This document shows, piece by piece, positions 53,575 to 62,312 of a stretch of DNA of 64,000 nt (positions within the stretch are counted from its first letter, which is position 1; every line of letters begins with the position of its first letter). The notes under the pieces were generated by a model. The model was not told the DNA's origin. It made no database searches and saw only the letters and a list, made by a program, of their open reading frames with translations. The DNA lies in contig NZ_CP107921.1 of assembly GCF_036014215.1 (NCBI RefSeq), forward strand, positions 7,003,501-7,067,500, given 5' to 3'. A program made the translations under genes and the position numbers. Source of the stretch: Streptomyces sp. NBC_00440. Lineage in GTDB: Bacteria; Actinomycetota; Actinomycetes; Streptomycetales; Streptomycetaceae.

Positions 53575-55632
53575 TCAGCCGGTGATGATCGCCGGGTCGC
53601 TCACACCGGGCCTGCCGTTCTCGACATGTCCGGCCAGCCGGCGCAGATAGCTGCCGTCCTGGTCCGAGACCACGGTCAGGTCGTACCACTGCCGGGTGGA
53701 GCGCAGGTCCACCGTGTGCACCACGGTCTTCCCCTTGCGGACCGCGAAGGTCTCGCTCTTCCCGCCGTACGCGTTGGTGACCGTGAGGTGGCAGTCGGCG
53801 CTGCCCGCATTGGTCATCGTCAGCTCGACCGAGCCGTCGGCGGCCTGGTGACGGGCGGTCACCTCGGGGCCGGCGGTGGTGTCGGGGCCCTTGAACGTGC
53901 GGAGGAAGCCGTTCGGGCCGAACACGGACAGATCGTAGGCGCCCTTGGAGTAGGACGTGTTCCAGGTGTCCGAGAGCTGCTTGCCCGCCTCGGCGGTGTA
54001 CGTCCACGGCCCGTCGCCGCGGTTGGCCGATGTCACCGTGAAGCAGGCTCCGGCGGCCGCGCCCCCGCCGAACGTGAGCGTGAACTTCCCGTCGGCCGGC
54101 GCCGCCTTCCCGTTCACCAGCGGTGCGTAGGGCAGCGGCCGGGACGGCCGCGACCCCGCCTCCTGCTTGGGCAGCGCCGGGTCCGCGGGCGCCGTGGGCA
54201 CGTAACTGTCGTGCCGCTTGTTGTCCGGCGGCCGGAAGCCGTCGGTGTCCGGCAGCGTGGCCGGCTCGGTGTTCTGGAGACCGAAGTCGAAGGCCGACGT
54301 CAGGTCACCGCAGATGGCCCGCCGCCAGGGCGAGATGTTCGGCTCGGCCACCCCGAAGCGGCGCTCCATGAAGCGGATGACCGAGGTGTGGTCGAAGACC
54401 TCGGAACAGACGTAACCGCCGGTGCTCCAGGGGGAGACGACGGTCATCGGGACGCGCTGGCCGAGGCCGTAGGGCCCCGCGCCGTAACTCGCGTCGCCGG
54501 GGAAGTAGTCGAGCGAGGTGTCCACGGTGGAGAGGCCCCGGTCCGCGGAGGCGGGCGGGAACGGCGGGACGGCGTGGTCGAAGTAGCCGTCGTTCTCGTC
54601 GTAGGTGACGAAGAGCGCCGTCTTGCTCCACACCTCCGGGTTCGAGGTCAGCGCGTCCAGCACCTGCGAGACGTACCAGGCCCCGTAGTTGGCAGGCCAG
54701 TTGGGGTGCTCGGAGAAGGCCTCGGGGGCGGCGACCCAGGAGACCTGGGGGAGCTTGTCCGCCTTCACGTCGGCCTTGAGGATGTCGAAGAAGCCGTCGC
54801 CGTTCTTGGCGTCGGTGCCGGTACGCGCCTTCTCGTACAGCGGGTCGCCGGCCTTCGCGTTGCGGTACTTGTTGAAGTACAGCAGCGAGTTGTCGCCGTA
54901 GTTGCCGCGGTACGCGTCGTCGATCCAGCCCCAGGAGCCTTCCTTGTCCAGGCCGTCACCGATGTCCTGGTAGATCTTCCAGGAGATCCCGGACGCCTCC
55001 AGGCGCTCGGGGTAGGTCGTCCAGTCGTAGCCGGCCTCGGCGTTGCCGAGCACCGGGCCGCCGCCCTTGCCGTCGTTGCCGACGTGACCGGACCACAGGT
55101 AGTAGCGGTTGGGGTCGGTGGCCCCCATGAATGACGAGTGGTAGGCGTCGCACACCGTGAACGCGTCGGCCAGCGCGTAGTGGAACGGGATGTCCTTGCG
55201 GGTCAGATGGGCCATCGTGCCCGCGGACTTGGCGGGAATCCACTGGTCGTACTTGCCCTGGTTCCAGGCCTTGTGGCCGCCCGCCCAGTCGTGGTCGAGG
55301 CCGGCGATGAACTTCATGCCGAGATCCTCGGCGTCCGGGTGGTAGGGCAGGACGTCCTTGGCGCCGTCCGACTGGTACCAGACCGGCTTGCCGTCGACGG
55401 GCGTCACCGGGCGTGGGTCACCGAAGCCGCGAACACCCTTCATGGACCCGAAGTAGTGGTCGAACGAACGATTCTCCTGCATGAGGACGACGATGTGCTC
55501 GACGTCCTTGATCGTTCCCGAGCTCCGCTTCGCGGGGATGGCGGCGGCGCGGTCGATGCTGTTCGACAGGGCCGAGAAACCTGCGGTCGCGCCCGCGATC
55601 TGGAGGAAGCGGCGCCGATTGAACTGAGGCAT
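53575..55632 (-). CDS. Tat-exported phospholipase C (bacterial acid-phosphatase-superfamily, PlcN/PlcH type)
   Basis: A 685-residue secreted phospholipase C. The twin-arginine signal is NRRRFLQIAG near residue 5; the mature enzyme begins IKDVEHIVVLMQENRSFDHYFGSMKGVRGFGDPR, the hallmark of this family, with the metal-binding ENRSFDH. VTYDENDGYFDHAVPP supplies further ligands, and two C-terminal DUF756-like beta domains follow. It cleaves phosphocholine- or phosphoethanolamine-type lipids outside the cell. GAGAGG precedes the ATG. In streptomycetes such enzymes are usually phosphate-controlled; no clear PHO box was identified. Confidence 0.92.
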   Translation of the reverse strand: MPQFNRRRFLQIAGATAGFSALSNSIDRAAAIPAKRSSGTIKDVEHIVVLMQENRSFDHYFGSMKGVRGFGDPRPVTPVDGKPVWYQSDGAKDVLPYHPDAEDLGMKFIAGLDHDWAGGHKAWNQGKYDQWIPAKSAGTMAHLTRKDIPFHYALADAFTVCDAYHSSFMGATDPNRYYLWSGHVGNDGKGGGPVLGNAEAGYDWTTYPERLEASGISWKIYQDIGDGLDKEGSWGWIDDAYRGNYGDNSLLYFNKYRNAKAGDPLYEKARTGTDAKNGDGFFDILKADVKADKLPQVSWVAAPEAFSEHPNWPANYGAWYVSQVLDALTSNPEVWSKTALFVTYDENDGYFDHAVPPFPPASADRGLSTVDTSLDYFPGDASYGAGPYGLGQRVPMTVVSPWSTGGYVCSEVFDHTSVIRFMERRFGVAEPNISPWRRAICGDLTSAFDFGLQNTEPATLPDTDGFRPPDNKRHDSYVPTAPADPALPKQEAGSRPSRPLPYAPLVNGKAAPADGKFTLTFGGGAAAGACFTVTSANRGDGPWTYTAEAGKQLSDTWNTSYSKGAYDLSVFGPNGFLRTFKGPDTTAGPEVTARHQAADGSVELTMTNAGSADCHLTVTNAYGGKSETFAVRKGKTVVHTVDLRSTRQWYDLTVVSDQDGSYLRRLAGHVENGRPGVSDPAIITG

Positions 55633-55829
55633 GTGTAGGGGGACCTCTCGCAGTGTGAGGGGAATGATCCAGCCGAGTCTTCCCAGATGACGGGGTGAAA
55701 GGGAAGAGCTGGCGACACCCGAGTGACAGAACACGGCATTTGAAGCGAACAACCCGGCTGATTCCGGTCACCTTTCCCGCGACTTGTTCATACAACTCGT
55801 CCACCCGGCCAGGACCCGAACGTCTGCCG

Positions 55830-56315
55830 TCAGGTCGTCGGCGTCCCCGTCTGCTGCTGCTTCGGCTCCATGAAGACCATCGGTACCTCATTGCTCCGCA
55901 CCAGCCGCCCCAGCACCGCCGCCAGCCGGTCGCGCTCCGCCGGGCCCACTCCGTCGGCCAGGGCCTCCATCCGCGCGCTCGCATCGGCGTAGAAATCGCC
56001 GGACACTCGGGCGCCCTCGGGAGACAGCGCGACCCGCACCGCGCGCCTGTCCAGCGGATCCGGCTCCCGGCGCACGAGCCCGCGCCGCTCCGCCCGGTCG
56101 ACGAGACCGGTCAGGCTGGACTTCTCCAGGCCCAGCATGGTGCTCAACTCCCCCATGCCGCGCGGCTGAGCCATCAGAACGCAGATCAACTGGGCCTGCT
56201 GCACGGGCAGTCCGTACTCCCGGCTGGCTTCCGTGTACACGGCCTGCACCAGGAACGACGTCCGCACCAGCGCGGCCGCGATCCCCATCGGCTCCTCACT
56301 CTTGATCATCGCCAT
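55830..56315 (-). CDS. MarR-family transcriptional regulator
   Basis: A 161-residue MarR regulator with the winged helix PRGMGELSTMLGLEKSSLTGLVDRAERRGLVRREPDPLDRRAVRVALSPEG pattern (about 50-100) and the flanking dimerisation helices. The start lies 6 bases after a TATGCT box on the minus strand, so it is probably leaderless; an ATG two codons later is also possible. It is divergent from the aldehyde dehydrogenase gene (147 bp) and is its likely regulator. Confidence 0.87.
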   Translation of the reverse strand: MAMIKSEEPMGIAAALVRTSFLVQAVYTEASREYGLPVQQAQLICVLMAQPRGMGELSTMLGLEKSSLTGLVDRAERRGLVRREPDPLDRRAVRVALSPEGARVSGDFYADASARMEALADGVGPAERDRLAAVLGRLVRSNEVPMVFMEPKQQQTGTPTT

Positions 56316-56321
56316 CGGGTC

Positions 56322-56327
56322 AGCATA
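56322..56327 (-). promoter_or_regulatory. -10 box (TATGCT) of a probable leaderless transcript
   Basis: TATGCT on the minus strand ends 6 bases before the MarR-family ATG; no ribosome-binding site is visible. Confidence 0.5.
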
Positions 56328-56461
56328 GGCGCCCCGCATGATTGGTTCGCACCGCGAACGATCCGGACGGGCGAACCCCGCCCCACCCGTCCGCCGCCCG
56401 CGTTGCGGCGGCGCACCGGGCGCGCGAAGGTCGGAAGGGCGAGTACGAGGAGGACCCACCC

Positions 56462-57865
56462 ATGCCCATCGCCACGGTGAACCCCACCACCGGTGAAACG
56501 CTCCAGACCTTCGAGGCGCTGGGCGCCGAGGAGATCGAACGCTGTCTCGCGGCCGCCCACGCCACCTTCCGCGAGTACCGCACCACGGAGTTCGCCGAGC
56601 GGGCACGACTGCTGAACCGTGCCGCCGATCTGCTGGAGAGCGAGCAGAAGGACATCGCGCGCACGATGACGACCGAGATGGGCAAGCCGGTCGCCGCGGC
56701 GCGCGCCGAGGCCGCCAAGTGCGCCAGGACGATGCGCTGGTACGCCAGGCACGCGGCCGAGCTGCTGGCCGACGAGCACCCGTCACGGGCCGACGCCGAG
56801 GACTCCGGAGCCGCCCGTGTGTACACCCGCTACCGCCCGCTGGGCGTCGTGCTGGCCGTCATGCCGTGGAACTTCCCGCTCTGGCAGGTCGTACGGTTCG
56901 CCGCGCCCACCCTGATGGCGGGCAACACGGGTCTGCTCAAACACGCGTCGAACGTGCCGCAGACCGCCCTCTACCTGGGGGAACTCTTCGAGCGGGCCGG
57001 ATTCCCGAAGGGCTGCTTCCAGACCCTGCTGATCGGCTCCGGCGCGGTCGAGGCGATCCTGCGCGACCCCCGGGTGGCCGCGGCGACCCTCACCGGCAGC
57101 GAACCCGCCGGCCGCTCGGTCGCGGCCGTCGCGGGCGACGAGGTCAAGAAGACCGTACTGGAGCTGGGCGGCAGCGATCCGTACATCGTGATGCCGTCGG
57201 CCGACGTCGGCCGGGCCGCGCGGACCGCGGTGACGGCCCGGGTGCAGAACAACGGACAGTCCTGTATCGCCGCCAAGCGCTTCATCGTCCATACGGATGT
57301 CTATGACGCGTTCACGGATGAGTTCACCACCCGGATGGCCGCACTGACGGTCGGCGACCCGCTGGACGAGTCGACCGACGTCGGACCGCTCGCCACCGAG
57401 CAGGGCCGTACCGATCTGGAGGAGCTGGTCGACGACGCCGTACGCAGGGGAGCGACGGCGCTCTGCGGCGGCGGGCGGCCGAAGGGGGCCGACCGCGGCT
57501 GGTTCTACTCGCCCACCGTCCTGATGGGCATCACCAGCGACATGCGGATCCACCAGGAGGAGGCGTTCGGCCCGGTGGCCACCGTCTACCGGGTGACGAG
57601 CGCCGAGGAAGCGGTACGGGTGGCCAACGACACTCCGTTCGGGCTGAGTTCCAATGTCTGGACCCGGGACCAGGACGACGTGGACCTGTTCGTACGGGAC
57701 CTCGAAGCGGGGGGTGTCTTCTTCAACGGCATGACCGCCTCCCACCCGGCCCTGCCCTTCGGCGGGGCCAAGCGCTCCGGGTATGGGCGTGAGCTCTCCG
57801 GCCACGGCATCCGCGAGTTCTGCAACATCACCACCGTCTGGCACGGCGCCGACCCCGGCGAGTGA
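56462..57865 (+). CDS. NAD(P)-dependent succinate-semialdehyde-type aldehyde dehydrogenase
   Basis: A 467-residue aldehyde dehydrogenase. VMPWNFPLWQVVRFAAP carries the oxyanion Asn, LTGSEPAG the nucleotide loop, LELGGSDPYIV the general base Glu, and NNGQSCIAAKRFIV the nucleophile Cys. LELGGSDPYIV and GVFFNGMTASHPALPFGG resemble the bacterial NADP-dependent succinate-semialdehyde dehydrogenase group. AGGAGG precedes the ATG. It is the first gene of a rightward run that includes two small proteins. It differs clearly from the aldehyde dehydrogenase of the amine cluster. Confidence 0.88.
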   Translation: MPIATVNPTTGETLQTFEALGAEEIERCLAAAHATFREYRTTEFAERARLLNRAADLLESEQKDIARTMTTEMGKPVAAARAEAAKCARTMRWYARHAAELLADEHPSRADAEDSGAARVYTRYRPLGVVLAVMPWNFPLWQVVRFAAPTLMAGNTGLLKHASNVPQTALYLGELFERAGFPKGCFQTLLIGSGAVEAILRDPRVAAATLTGSEPAGRSVAAVAGDEVKKTVLELGGSDPYIVMPSADVGRAARTAVTARVQNNGQSCIAAKRFIVHTDVYDAFTDEFTTRMAALTVGDPLDESTDVGPLATEQGRTDLEELVDDAVRRGATALCGGGRPKGADRGWFYSPTVLMGITSDMRIHQEEAFGPVATVYRVTSAEEAVRVANDTPFGLSSNVWTRDQDDVDLFVRDLEAGGVFFNGMTASHPALPFGGAKRSGYGRELSGHGIREFCNITTVWHGADPGE

Positions 57866-57937
57866 CCCGGAGCCGGGCCCCGGGCCCGTTCCCCGTACCC
57901 CGCGCGCCCGCGCGATCCAGCAAGGAAAGTGAGCACG

Positions 57938-58309
57938 ATGGCCGACACGGAGAACCAGGACACGCTTGTCACGGTGGCACTCACCGGCCACTCGGAGGAG
58001 GACGCGGCGGCCGTCTTCGGCGCGCTGCGCTCGGCCTTCCCCAGCGACCGGCCGGCCGGGGACGCCCCGCAGGCGGAGGTCCCCGGCCGGGTGACCGTGT
58101 GGTCGGCGTCCTACGAGGTGCTGGACGCGGACCCGGGGAAGCTCGGCGCAGCCACCCTGACGGCACCGGTCCTGGCGACCGTGCAGGGCGGCTACCACGC
58201 GGTGGACGTGATGCGGCACGCGCTGGGCACGGTGTTCTCCGTACAGGAGCAGGGCGAGGCCCTCGGTGACCAGGAGAAAGAGCTGAACCTCCAGTTGGCG
58301 AACAAGTAG
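57938..58309 (+). CDS. Conserved small protein of unknown function
   Basis: A 123-residue protein I do not recognise with certainty. It is acidic and has a patterned N-terminal half (VTVALTGHSEEDAAAVFGALRSAFPS) and a central VTVWSASYEVL segment, with a charged C-terminal helix (EQGEALGDQEKELNLQLANK). No metal or catalytic motif is visible. AAGGAAA lies 9 bases before the ATG; an in-frame GTG three codons upstream is too close to that signal. It follows the aldehyde dehydrogenase by 72 bases. Confidence 0.6.
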   Translation: MADTENQDTLVTVALTGHSEEDAAAVFGALRSAFPSDRPAGDAPQAEVPGRVTVWSASYEVLDADPGKLGAATLTAPVLATVQGGYHAVDVMRHALGTVFSVQEQGEALGDQEKELNLQLANK

Positions 58310-58421
58310 CGCCCAGGGCTGCCCCCGGTCATCCGGCGCGCCCCGACTTGAACTGCTCCAGACCGTCGTGACCGGTTCGGGAACCCGGCGAGGTGGGAGA
58401 ATTACAAGGAAGGAGGCGGAA

Positions 58422-58646
58422 ATGGAATACGTGATGCAGGCCCACCTTGAGGAGGGTTCGTCGCCCACGGACGAGCACCCCAGGGTGCAGTGGTGGCATA
58501 TCGCGCACGTCAATGACACGACCGCCCTGTGCGGACGCGAGCTGGACCCGGCCGCGCCCAAACAGTCGACGGACGTCTGGGGTACCCCTGAGAGCCAGCC
58601 CTTCTGCCACTCCTGCGGCGCCCTGTATCTGCGGCAGGTGCCCTAG
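58422..58646 (+). CDS. Small Cys/His-rich protein, probable zinc-binding
   Basis: A 74-residue protein with a tryptophan-histidine pair (RVQWWHIAHVND), a cysteine in TALCGREL and a CxxC in PFCHSCGALYLRQ. Together these give one His/Cys pair and one CxxC, enough for a single zinc site. The ATG has GGAGG 5 bases upstream. Its TAG stop codon coincides with the CCTAGG target of the right IS481 copy, so the insertion is just past the last sense codon and the protein is intact. Function unknown. Confidence 0.65.
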   Translation: MEYVMQAHLEEGSSPTDEHPRVQWWHIAHVNDTTALCGRELDPAAPKQSTDVWGTPESQPFCHSCGALYLRQVP

Positions 58647-59721
58647 GTGTTCTGTCCACGGAGGTTGGGTGCGGTGACAGTGATCACCGTCTGGGGATCT
58701 TGAACGAGTGAGGGCCTTCCGGGTTCGGTGTGGATTGCGACGTCTACACCAGCCCGAAAGGCCCTCATGCCTCACCGTAATGCACCTCTGACCGAGACCG
58801 GACGCCTGCGGCTGGCCCGCTGTGTGGTTGATGACGGATGGCCTCTGCGCCGGGCAGCGGAGCGGTTCCAGGTATCACCGACCACAGCCCAGCGGTGGGC
58901 CGGGCGCTATCGCCGGCTCGGCGAAGCGGGGATGAGCGACCGTTCCAGCCGCCCCCACCACAGCCCTCGACGCACGCCGACCCGGACCGAACGCCGGATC
59001 ATCAAAGTCCGCCTCGCGAGGCGGTGGGGACCGGCCCGCATCGCACACCTGCTGGGCCTGGTGCCATCCACCGTGCACCGGGTGCTGGTTCGCTTTGGCT
59101 TGGCCCGGCTCAGCCATCTCGATCGGGTCACCGGCCGTGTCATACGCCGCTACGAACGCGACCGGCCCGGCGAACTCGTGCACGTGGACATCAAGAAGCT
59201 TGGCAACATTCCCGACGGGGGCGGTCACAAGGCCCTGGGCCGCCAGGCAGGCCGCAAGACCCGCTCCGGGGCCGGTTACAGCTATATCCATACCGCCGTC
59301 GACGACCACTCCCGTCTGGCTTACAGCGAGATCCACACGGACGAGAAGAAAGAGACCGCCACCGCGTTCTGGCAGCGGGCCCAGACCTTCTTCACCCACT
59401 GCGGGATCACCGTCGAACGGGTCCTGACCGACAACGGGGCGTGCTACAAGTCCTACCTCTGGCGCGAGACCCTGGCAAAGGCCGGGATCACCCACAAGCG
59501 CACCCGGCCCTACCGACCGCAGACCAACGGCAAGGTCGAACGACTCAACCGCACCCTGCTCGACGAGTGGGCCTACGCAAAGCCCTACCGCTCAGAGCAG
59601 GAACGACGTGACGCATTCCCCCGCTGGCTGCACTCCTACAATCACCACCGCGGACACACCGCGCTTAAGGGCCAACCACCCGCCAGCCGCGTCCCCAACC
59701 TCACGGGTGAATACACCTAGG
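58642..59721 (+). mobile_element. IS481-family insertion sequence, right copy, with 6-bp target duplications
   Basis: 1068-bp element (58648-59715) in the opposite orientation to the left copy and apparently identical to it. It is flanked by CCTAGG on both sides (58642-58647 and 59716-59721), the NCTAGN target of IS481. The 3' flank leads straight into the MITE. Confidence 0.88.
58767..59720 (+). CDS. IS481-family transposase (right copy)
   Basis: A 317-residue transposase with the same helix-turn-helix and DDE motifs as the left copy (HVDIKKLGN, TDNGACYKS, NGKVERLN). The only protein difference is the last residue, Thr instead of Ile, because this codon lies in the target duplication. The TAG stop is also in the target. 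Reading frame intact, so transposition competence is likely. Confidence 0.9.
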   Translation: MPHRNAPLTETGRLRLARCVVDDGWPLRRAAERFQVSPTTAQRWAGRYRRLGEAGMSDRSSRPHHSPRRTPTRTERRIIKVRLARRWGPARIAHLLGLVPSTVHRVLVRFGLARLSHLDRVTGRVIRRYERDRPGELVHVDIKKLGNIPDGGGHKALGRQAGRKTRSGAGYSYIHTAVDDHSRLAYSEIHTDEKKETATAFWQRAQTFFTHCGITVERVLTDNGACYKSYLWRETLAKAGITHKRTRPYRPQTNGKVERLNRTLLDEWAYAKPYRSEQERRDAFPRWLHSYNHHRGHTALKGQPPASRVPNLTGEYT

Positions 59722-59891
59722 GCCTGTCGTCAAAGTGCCGCCTGCCGCGCGGCGTCTGGCACGCACGCTCGCGGCGTTGCCGAAATGCCCTAGTAGCTCC
59801 GCTACGAGAACATTCCGGCGCCTTGCGATCGCACGCACCAGACGCCGCGCGGCCGCCCTTCGGGCAACGACGGCACTTTGACGACAGGCCC
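59720..59891. mobile_element. 172-bp MITE, right copy
   Basis: Same length and apparently same sequence as the left MITE, with perfect 20-bp or longer inverted ends GGGCCTGTCGTCAAAGTGCC and its complement. TA lies on both sides (59718-59719 and 59892-59893) within CTAG, which fits a TA target duplication of IS5/IS427-type elements. No open frame, so it must depend on a transposase elsewhere. Confidence 0.78.
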
Positions 59892-59893
59892 TA

Positions 59894-59969
59894 GGTCCTG
59901 TCCGCCTGATCGTCGTGGATCAGGCCGTGCCGGACGCCGCGGGCCCATGAAGTTCGGCCGGACAGGACC
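59894..59969. mobile_element. 76-bp MITE-like element, second family
   Basis: Perfect 11-bp inverted ends GGTCCTGTCCG/CGGACAGGACC, with TA on both sides (59892-59893 and 59970-59971), directly after the 172-bp MITE and sharing its TA. The two appear to be tandem insertions into successive CTAG sites. Too short to code. Confidence 0.65.
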
Positions 59970-59977
59970 TAGTCGTT

Positions 59978-60000
59978 CGGTCCCGGGCGGCGCGGGACCG
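59978..60000 (-). terminator. Hairpin terminator after the MmyB-like regulator gene
   Basis: Perfect 8-bp stem CGGTCCCG/CGGGACCG with a 7-base loop immediately after the stop codon of the regulator gene on the minus strand. Confidence 0.6.
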
Positions 60001-60807
60001 TCAGTCCGCCAGCGACCGCAGATAGGCGACCGTCGCGGGATCGGCCGGGAGGAACGTCTCGATCGCCAGCTCGGCCACCGTCACATCCATCGGTGTGTTG
60101 AAGGTGGAGATGGACGAAAGAAAAGACAGCACCCGCCCGTCGTGTTCGATCTCCAGCGGCAGCGCGAAACGCTGAAGGGACCCCGCAACCCGCTCAGGCT
60201 GTTCTCCCGCCGACGCGGGAAGCGGATAGGCGGCGACCTCCTCGTACAGCTCACGCAGCGATTCGGAGCGGGCCAGCGCCATCTGGCGCTCCATCTGGTG
60301 CAGCAGATGCCCCCGCCACTCCCGGAGATTGCGGATACGGGGCGCGAGGCCGGAAGGGTGCAGCGTGAGCCGCATCGCGTTCAGCGGGGGAGTGAGCAGC
60401 CGGTCGGGCACCCCTTCAAGGAGCATCGCGATACCGCGGTTGGCGGCGACCACGTCGTACCGCCCGTCCACCACCAGCGCCGGGTACGGCTCGTAGCCGC
60501 GCAGAAGCTGGTTGATCCCCTCGTGCAGCGCACCCATCGAAGGGTCGTCGAGCGTGGTCTCCGTGTACCGCGGCGCGTAGCCGGCCGAGACCAGCAGGGC
60601 GTTCCGCTCACGGACGGGCACGTCCAGGTGTTCGGCGAGGCGCAGCACCATCTCCTTGCTGGGGCGGGCGCGGCCCGTCTCGATGAAGCTGATGTGGCGG
60701 GCCGACGAGTCGGCCCGCAGGGCCAGTTCCAGCTGGCTGACCCGGCGCTGCCTGCGCCAGTCGCGCAGCAGTGGCCCCACTCCGGTGTCGAGAGCGACAG
60801 TTGTCAT
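60001..60807 (-). CDS. XRE-family helix-turn-helix regulator with MmyB-like ligand-binding domain
   Basis: A 268-residue regulator. The N-terminal helix-turn-helix (about 10-70) is LLRDWRRQRRVSQLELALRADSSARHISFIETGRARPSKEMVLRLAE in pattern; the rest is an MmyB-like PAS-related domain (VVDGRYDVVAANRGIAMLLEG and an aromatic-rich helix). MmyB-type regulators control short-chain dehydrogenases or methylenomycin genes. It is divergent from the pterin dehydratase gene by 49 bases. A TACGGT box 6 bases before the ATG fixes the start and suggests a leaderless mRNA. Confidence 0.85.
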   Translation of the reverse strand: MTTVALDTGVGPLLRDWRRQRRVSQLELALRADSSARHISFIETGRARPSKEMVLRLAEHLDVPVRERNALLVSAGYAPRYTETTLDDPSMGALHEGINQLLRGYEPYPALVVDGRYDVVAANRGIAMLLEGVPDRLLTPPLNAMRLTLHPSGLAPRIRNLREWRGHLLHQMERQMALARSESLRELYEEVAAYPLPASAGEQPERVAGSLQRFALPLEIEHDGRVLSFLSSISTFNTPMDVTVAELAIETFLPADPATVAYLRSLAD

Positions 60808-60813
60808 ACCCAG

Positions 60814-60819
60814 ACCGTA
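60814..60819 (-). promoter_or_regulatory. -10 box (TACGGT) of a probable leaderless transcript
   Basis: TACGGT on the minus strand ends 6 bases before the regulator ATG. The adjacent GTGCAC palindrome (about 60826-60831) in the 49-base divergent gap could be an operator. Confidence 0.5.
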
Positions 60820-60856
60820 ACGTCGTGTGCACAGTCTTCCGGAAGGAGTTTCGAAC

Positions 60857-61162
60857 ATGCCCGCAGAACCGCTGACGCAGAAAGAGACCGAGGACCGGCT
60901 GCGCGAGCTGCCCGGCTGGTCCCTGGACGGTGACCGGATCGCCCGTTCCTACCGGCTTCCCGGACACTTCGCCGCCACCGCGATGGTCGTCCACATCGCA
61001 CAGATCCAGGAGGAGCTGGGCCACCACTCCGATCTGACACTCGGCTACAACTCCGTGGCGCTGAGCGTGCACACACACGACGCGGGCGGCGCGATCACCG
61101 ACAAGGACTTCGAACTGGCCCGCCGGGTCGAGGAGGCCGCTCCCGGGCACGGCGCCGGCTGA
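60857..61162 (+). CDS. Pterin-4-alpha-carbinolamine dehydratase (PCD/DCoH)
   Basis: A 101-residue pterin dehydratase with the family core LGHHSDLTLGYNSVALSVHTHD followed by GGAITDKD, including the His-His and His-Asp pairs of the active site. It dehydrates 4a-hydroxytetrahydrobiopterin made by aromatic amino acid hydroxylases; some relatives act in molybdopterin or other pterin metabolism. GGAAGGAG precedes the ATG. Whether a phenylalanine hydroxylase partner exists cannot be told from this window. Confidence 0.93.
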   Translation: MPAEPLTQKETEDRLRELPGWSLDGDRIARSYRLPGHFAATAMVVHIAQIQEELGHHSDLTLGYNSVALSVHTHDAGGAITDKDFELARRVEEAAPGHGAG

Positions 61163-61265
61163 GGAGCTGTCCGCAGCCGCCCGCGTACCGTCGCACAGCG
61201 CGAGGGATTTGCCGCAACGGCAACACCGCTCCCGCAATCGGGGCGGGACGGGGCACCCTGGCAGC

Positions 61266-62129
61266 ATGAGCCACCACCACGACACCACCGAAATCGACTG
61301 GGACGTCATGGCCCCGCTCCTGGAGCGGGGTGCCGAGCTGCACAGGCCCGCCCACGAGGCGGCGGCGGCCTGGATCGCCGAACAGCTCCCCGTGGCCGGC
61401 GTCCGCCGGATCCTCGACATCGGCAGTGGCCCCGGAGTCGTCAGCTGCCTGCTCGCGGAGGTCTTTCCGTACGCGGAAGTGGTCGCGGTCGACGCCTCAC
61501 CCGCCCTGCTCGACCGCGCCCGGCACCGGGCGGGCCGCACCGGTCCAGGCGACCGCGTCCAGACCCACTGCACCGAACTGCCCCAGGGGCTGGGCGAGTT
61601 GGGTGAAGCCGATCTGGTCTGGGCGGGCAGCTCCCTGCACCACATCGGCGACCAGCGCGCCGCCGTCGAGGGCCTGGCCGGGCTGCTGCGCCCCGGCGGC
61701 CTCCTCGCGCTGGTCGAGGGCGGCCTCACCTCCCGCCATCTGCCGCGCGACACCGGCATCGGCAGGCCGGACCTGGAGGCGCGGCTCGACGCGGCCGGGG
61801 CCGATTGGTTCAACGAGATGCGGGCGAAGCTGCCCGGTGCCCGGCGCGAGGTCGAGGACTGGCGCGCGCTGCTGACCGCGTCGGGGCTCGCACCAAGCGG
61901 CACCCGGTCGTTCCTGCTCGACATCCCCGCGCCGCTGCCCCACGCCGCACGCGAGCAGCTCGTCGCGCACTTCACCCGGCAGCGGGAGGTCTATGCGGGC
62001 CGGCTCACGGAGGAGGACACGGCCGCCATCGATCTGCTGCTGACCCCCGAGGACCCGCGCGGACTGCTGCTGCGTGACGACACGTATCTGCTCACGGCCC
62101 GCACGGTGTACACCGCGCGCCGGGGCTGA
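61266..62129 (+). CDS. Class I SAM-dependent methyltransferase
   Basis: A 287-residue methyltransferase with motif I RRILDIGSGPGVVSCLLAEVFP, VVAVDASPALLDRAR, a motif IV-like ADLVWAGSSLHHIGD and GLLRPGGLLALVEGG. The C-terminal region is rich in acidic and arginine residues. Substrate unknown. No clear ribosome-binding site, and only a weak CACCCT at -10 position. It lies 103 bp after the pterin dehydratase and ends before a 12-bp hairpin. Confidence 0.8.
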   Translation: MSHHHDTTEIDWDVMAPLLERGAELHRPAHEAAAAWIAEQLPVAGVRRILDIGSGPGVVSCLLAEVFPYAEVVAVDASPALLDRARHRAGRTGPGDRVQTHCTELPQGLGELGEADLVWAGSSLHHIGDQRAAVEGLAGLLRPGGLLALVEGGLTSRHLPRDTGIGRPDLEARLDAAGADWFNEMRAKLPGARREVEDWRALLTASGLAPSGTRSFLLDIPAPLPHAAREQLVAHFTRQREVYAGRLTEEDTAAIDLLLTPEDPRGLLLRDDTYLLTARTVYTARRG

Positions 62130-62182
62130 CGCACCGGACCCGTCCCCGTCGGCCGACGGGGGACACCGGCCCCGCACACGAA

Positions 62183-62212
62183 GGCGCCGCCCGGAACGAA
62201 CCGGGCGGCGCC
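62183..62212. terminator. Strong hairpin terminator between convergent genes
   Basis: Perfect 12-bp stem GGCGCCGCCCGG/CCGGGCGGCGCC with a 6-base AACGAA loop, between the methyltransferase and aldo/keto reductase genes. A second weaker pair GGTGACC/GGTCACC follows (about 62225-62253). Confidence 0.8.
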
Positions 62213-62312
62213 GCCGCCGTACGGGGTGACCGAACCGATGCGGTACGGGTCACCGGGCCCGGGGCGATGTGCGGGACGGCGGGACCAGGCGCCGAGGGCC
62301 GTCCGGCGGGGA

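Noticed and set aside
51161..54007. Minus-strand open frame of 948 codons opposite the phosphodiesterase gene
   Set aside because: Its translation is the Arg/Gly/Asp-rich low-complexity type that high-GC antisense frames give, with no domain; the plus-strand gene has clear motifs.
60608..61975. Minus-strand frame of 455 codons over the pterin dehydratase and methyltransferase genes
   Set aside because: Overlaps two well-supported plus-strand genes and shows no family motif.
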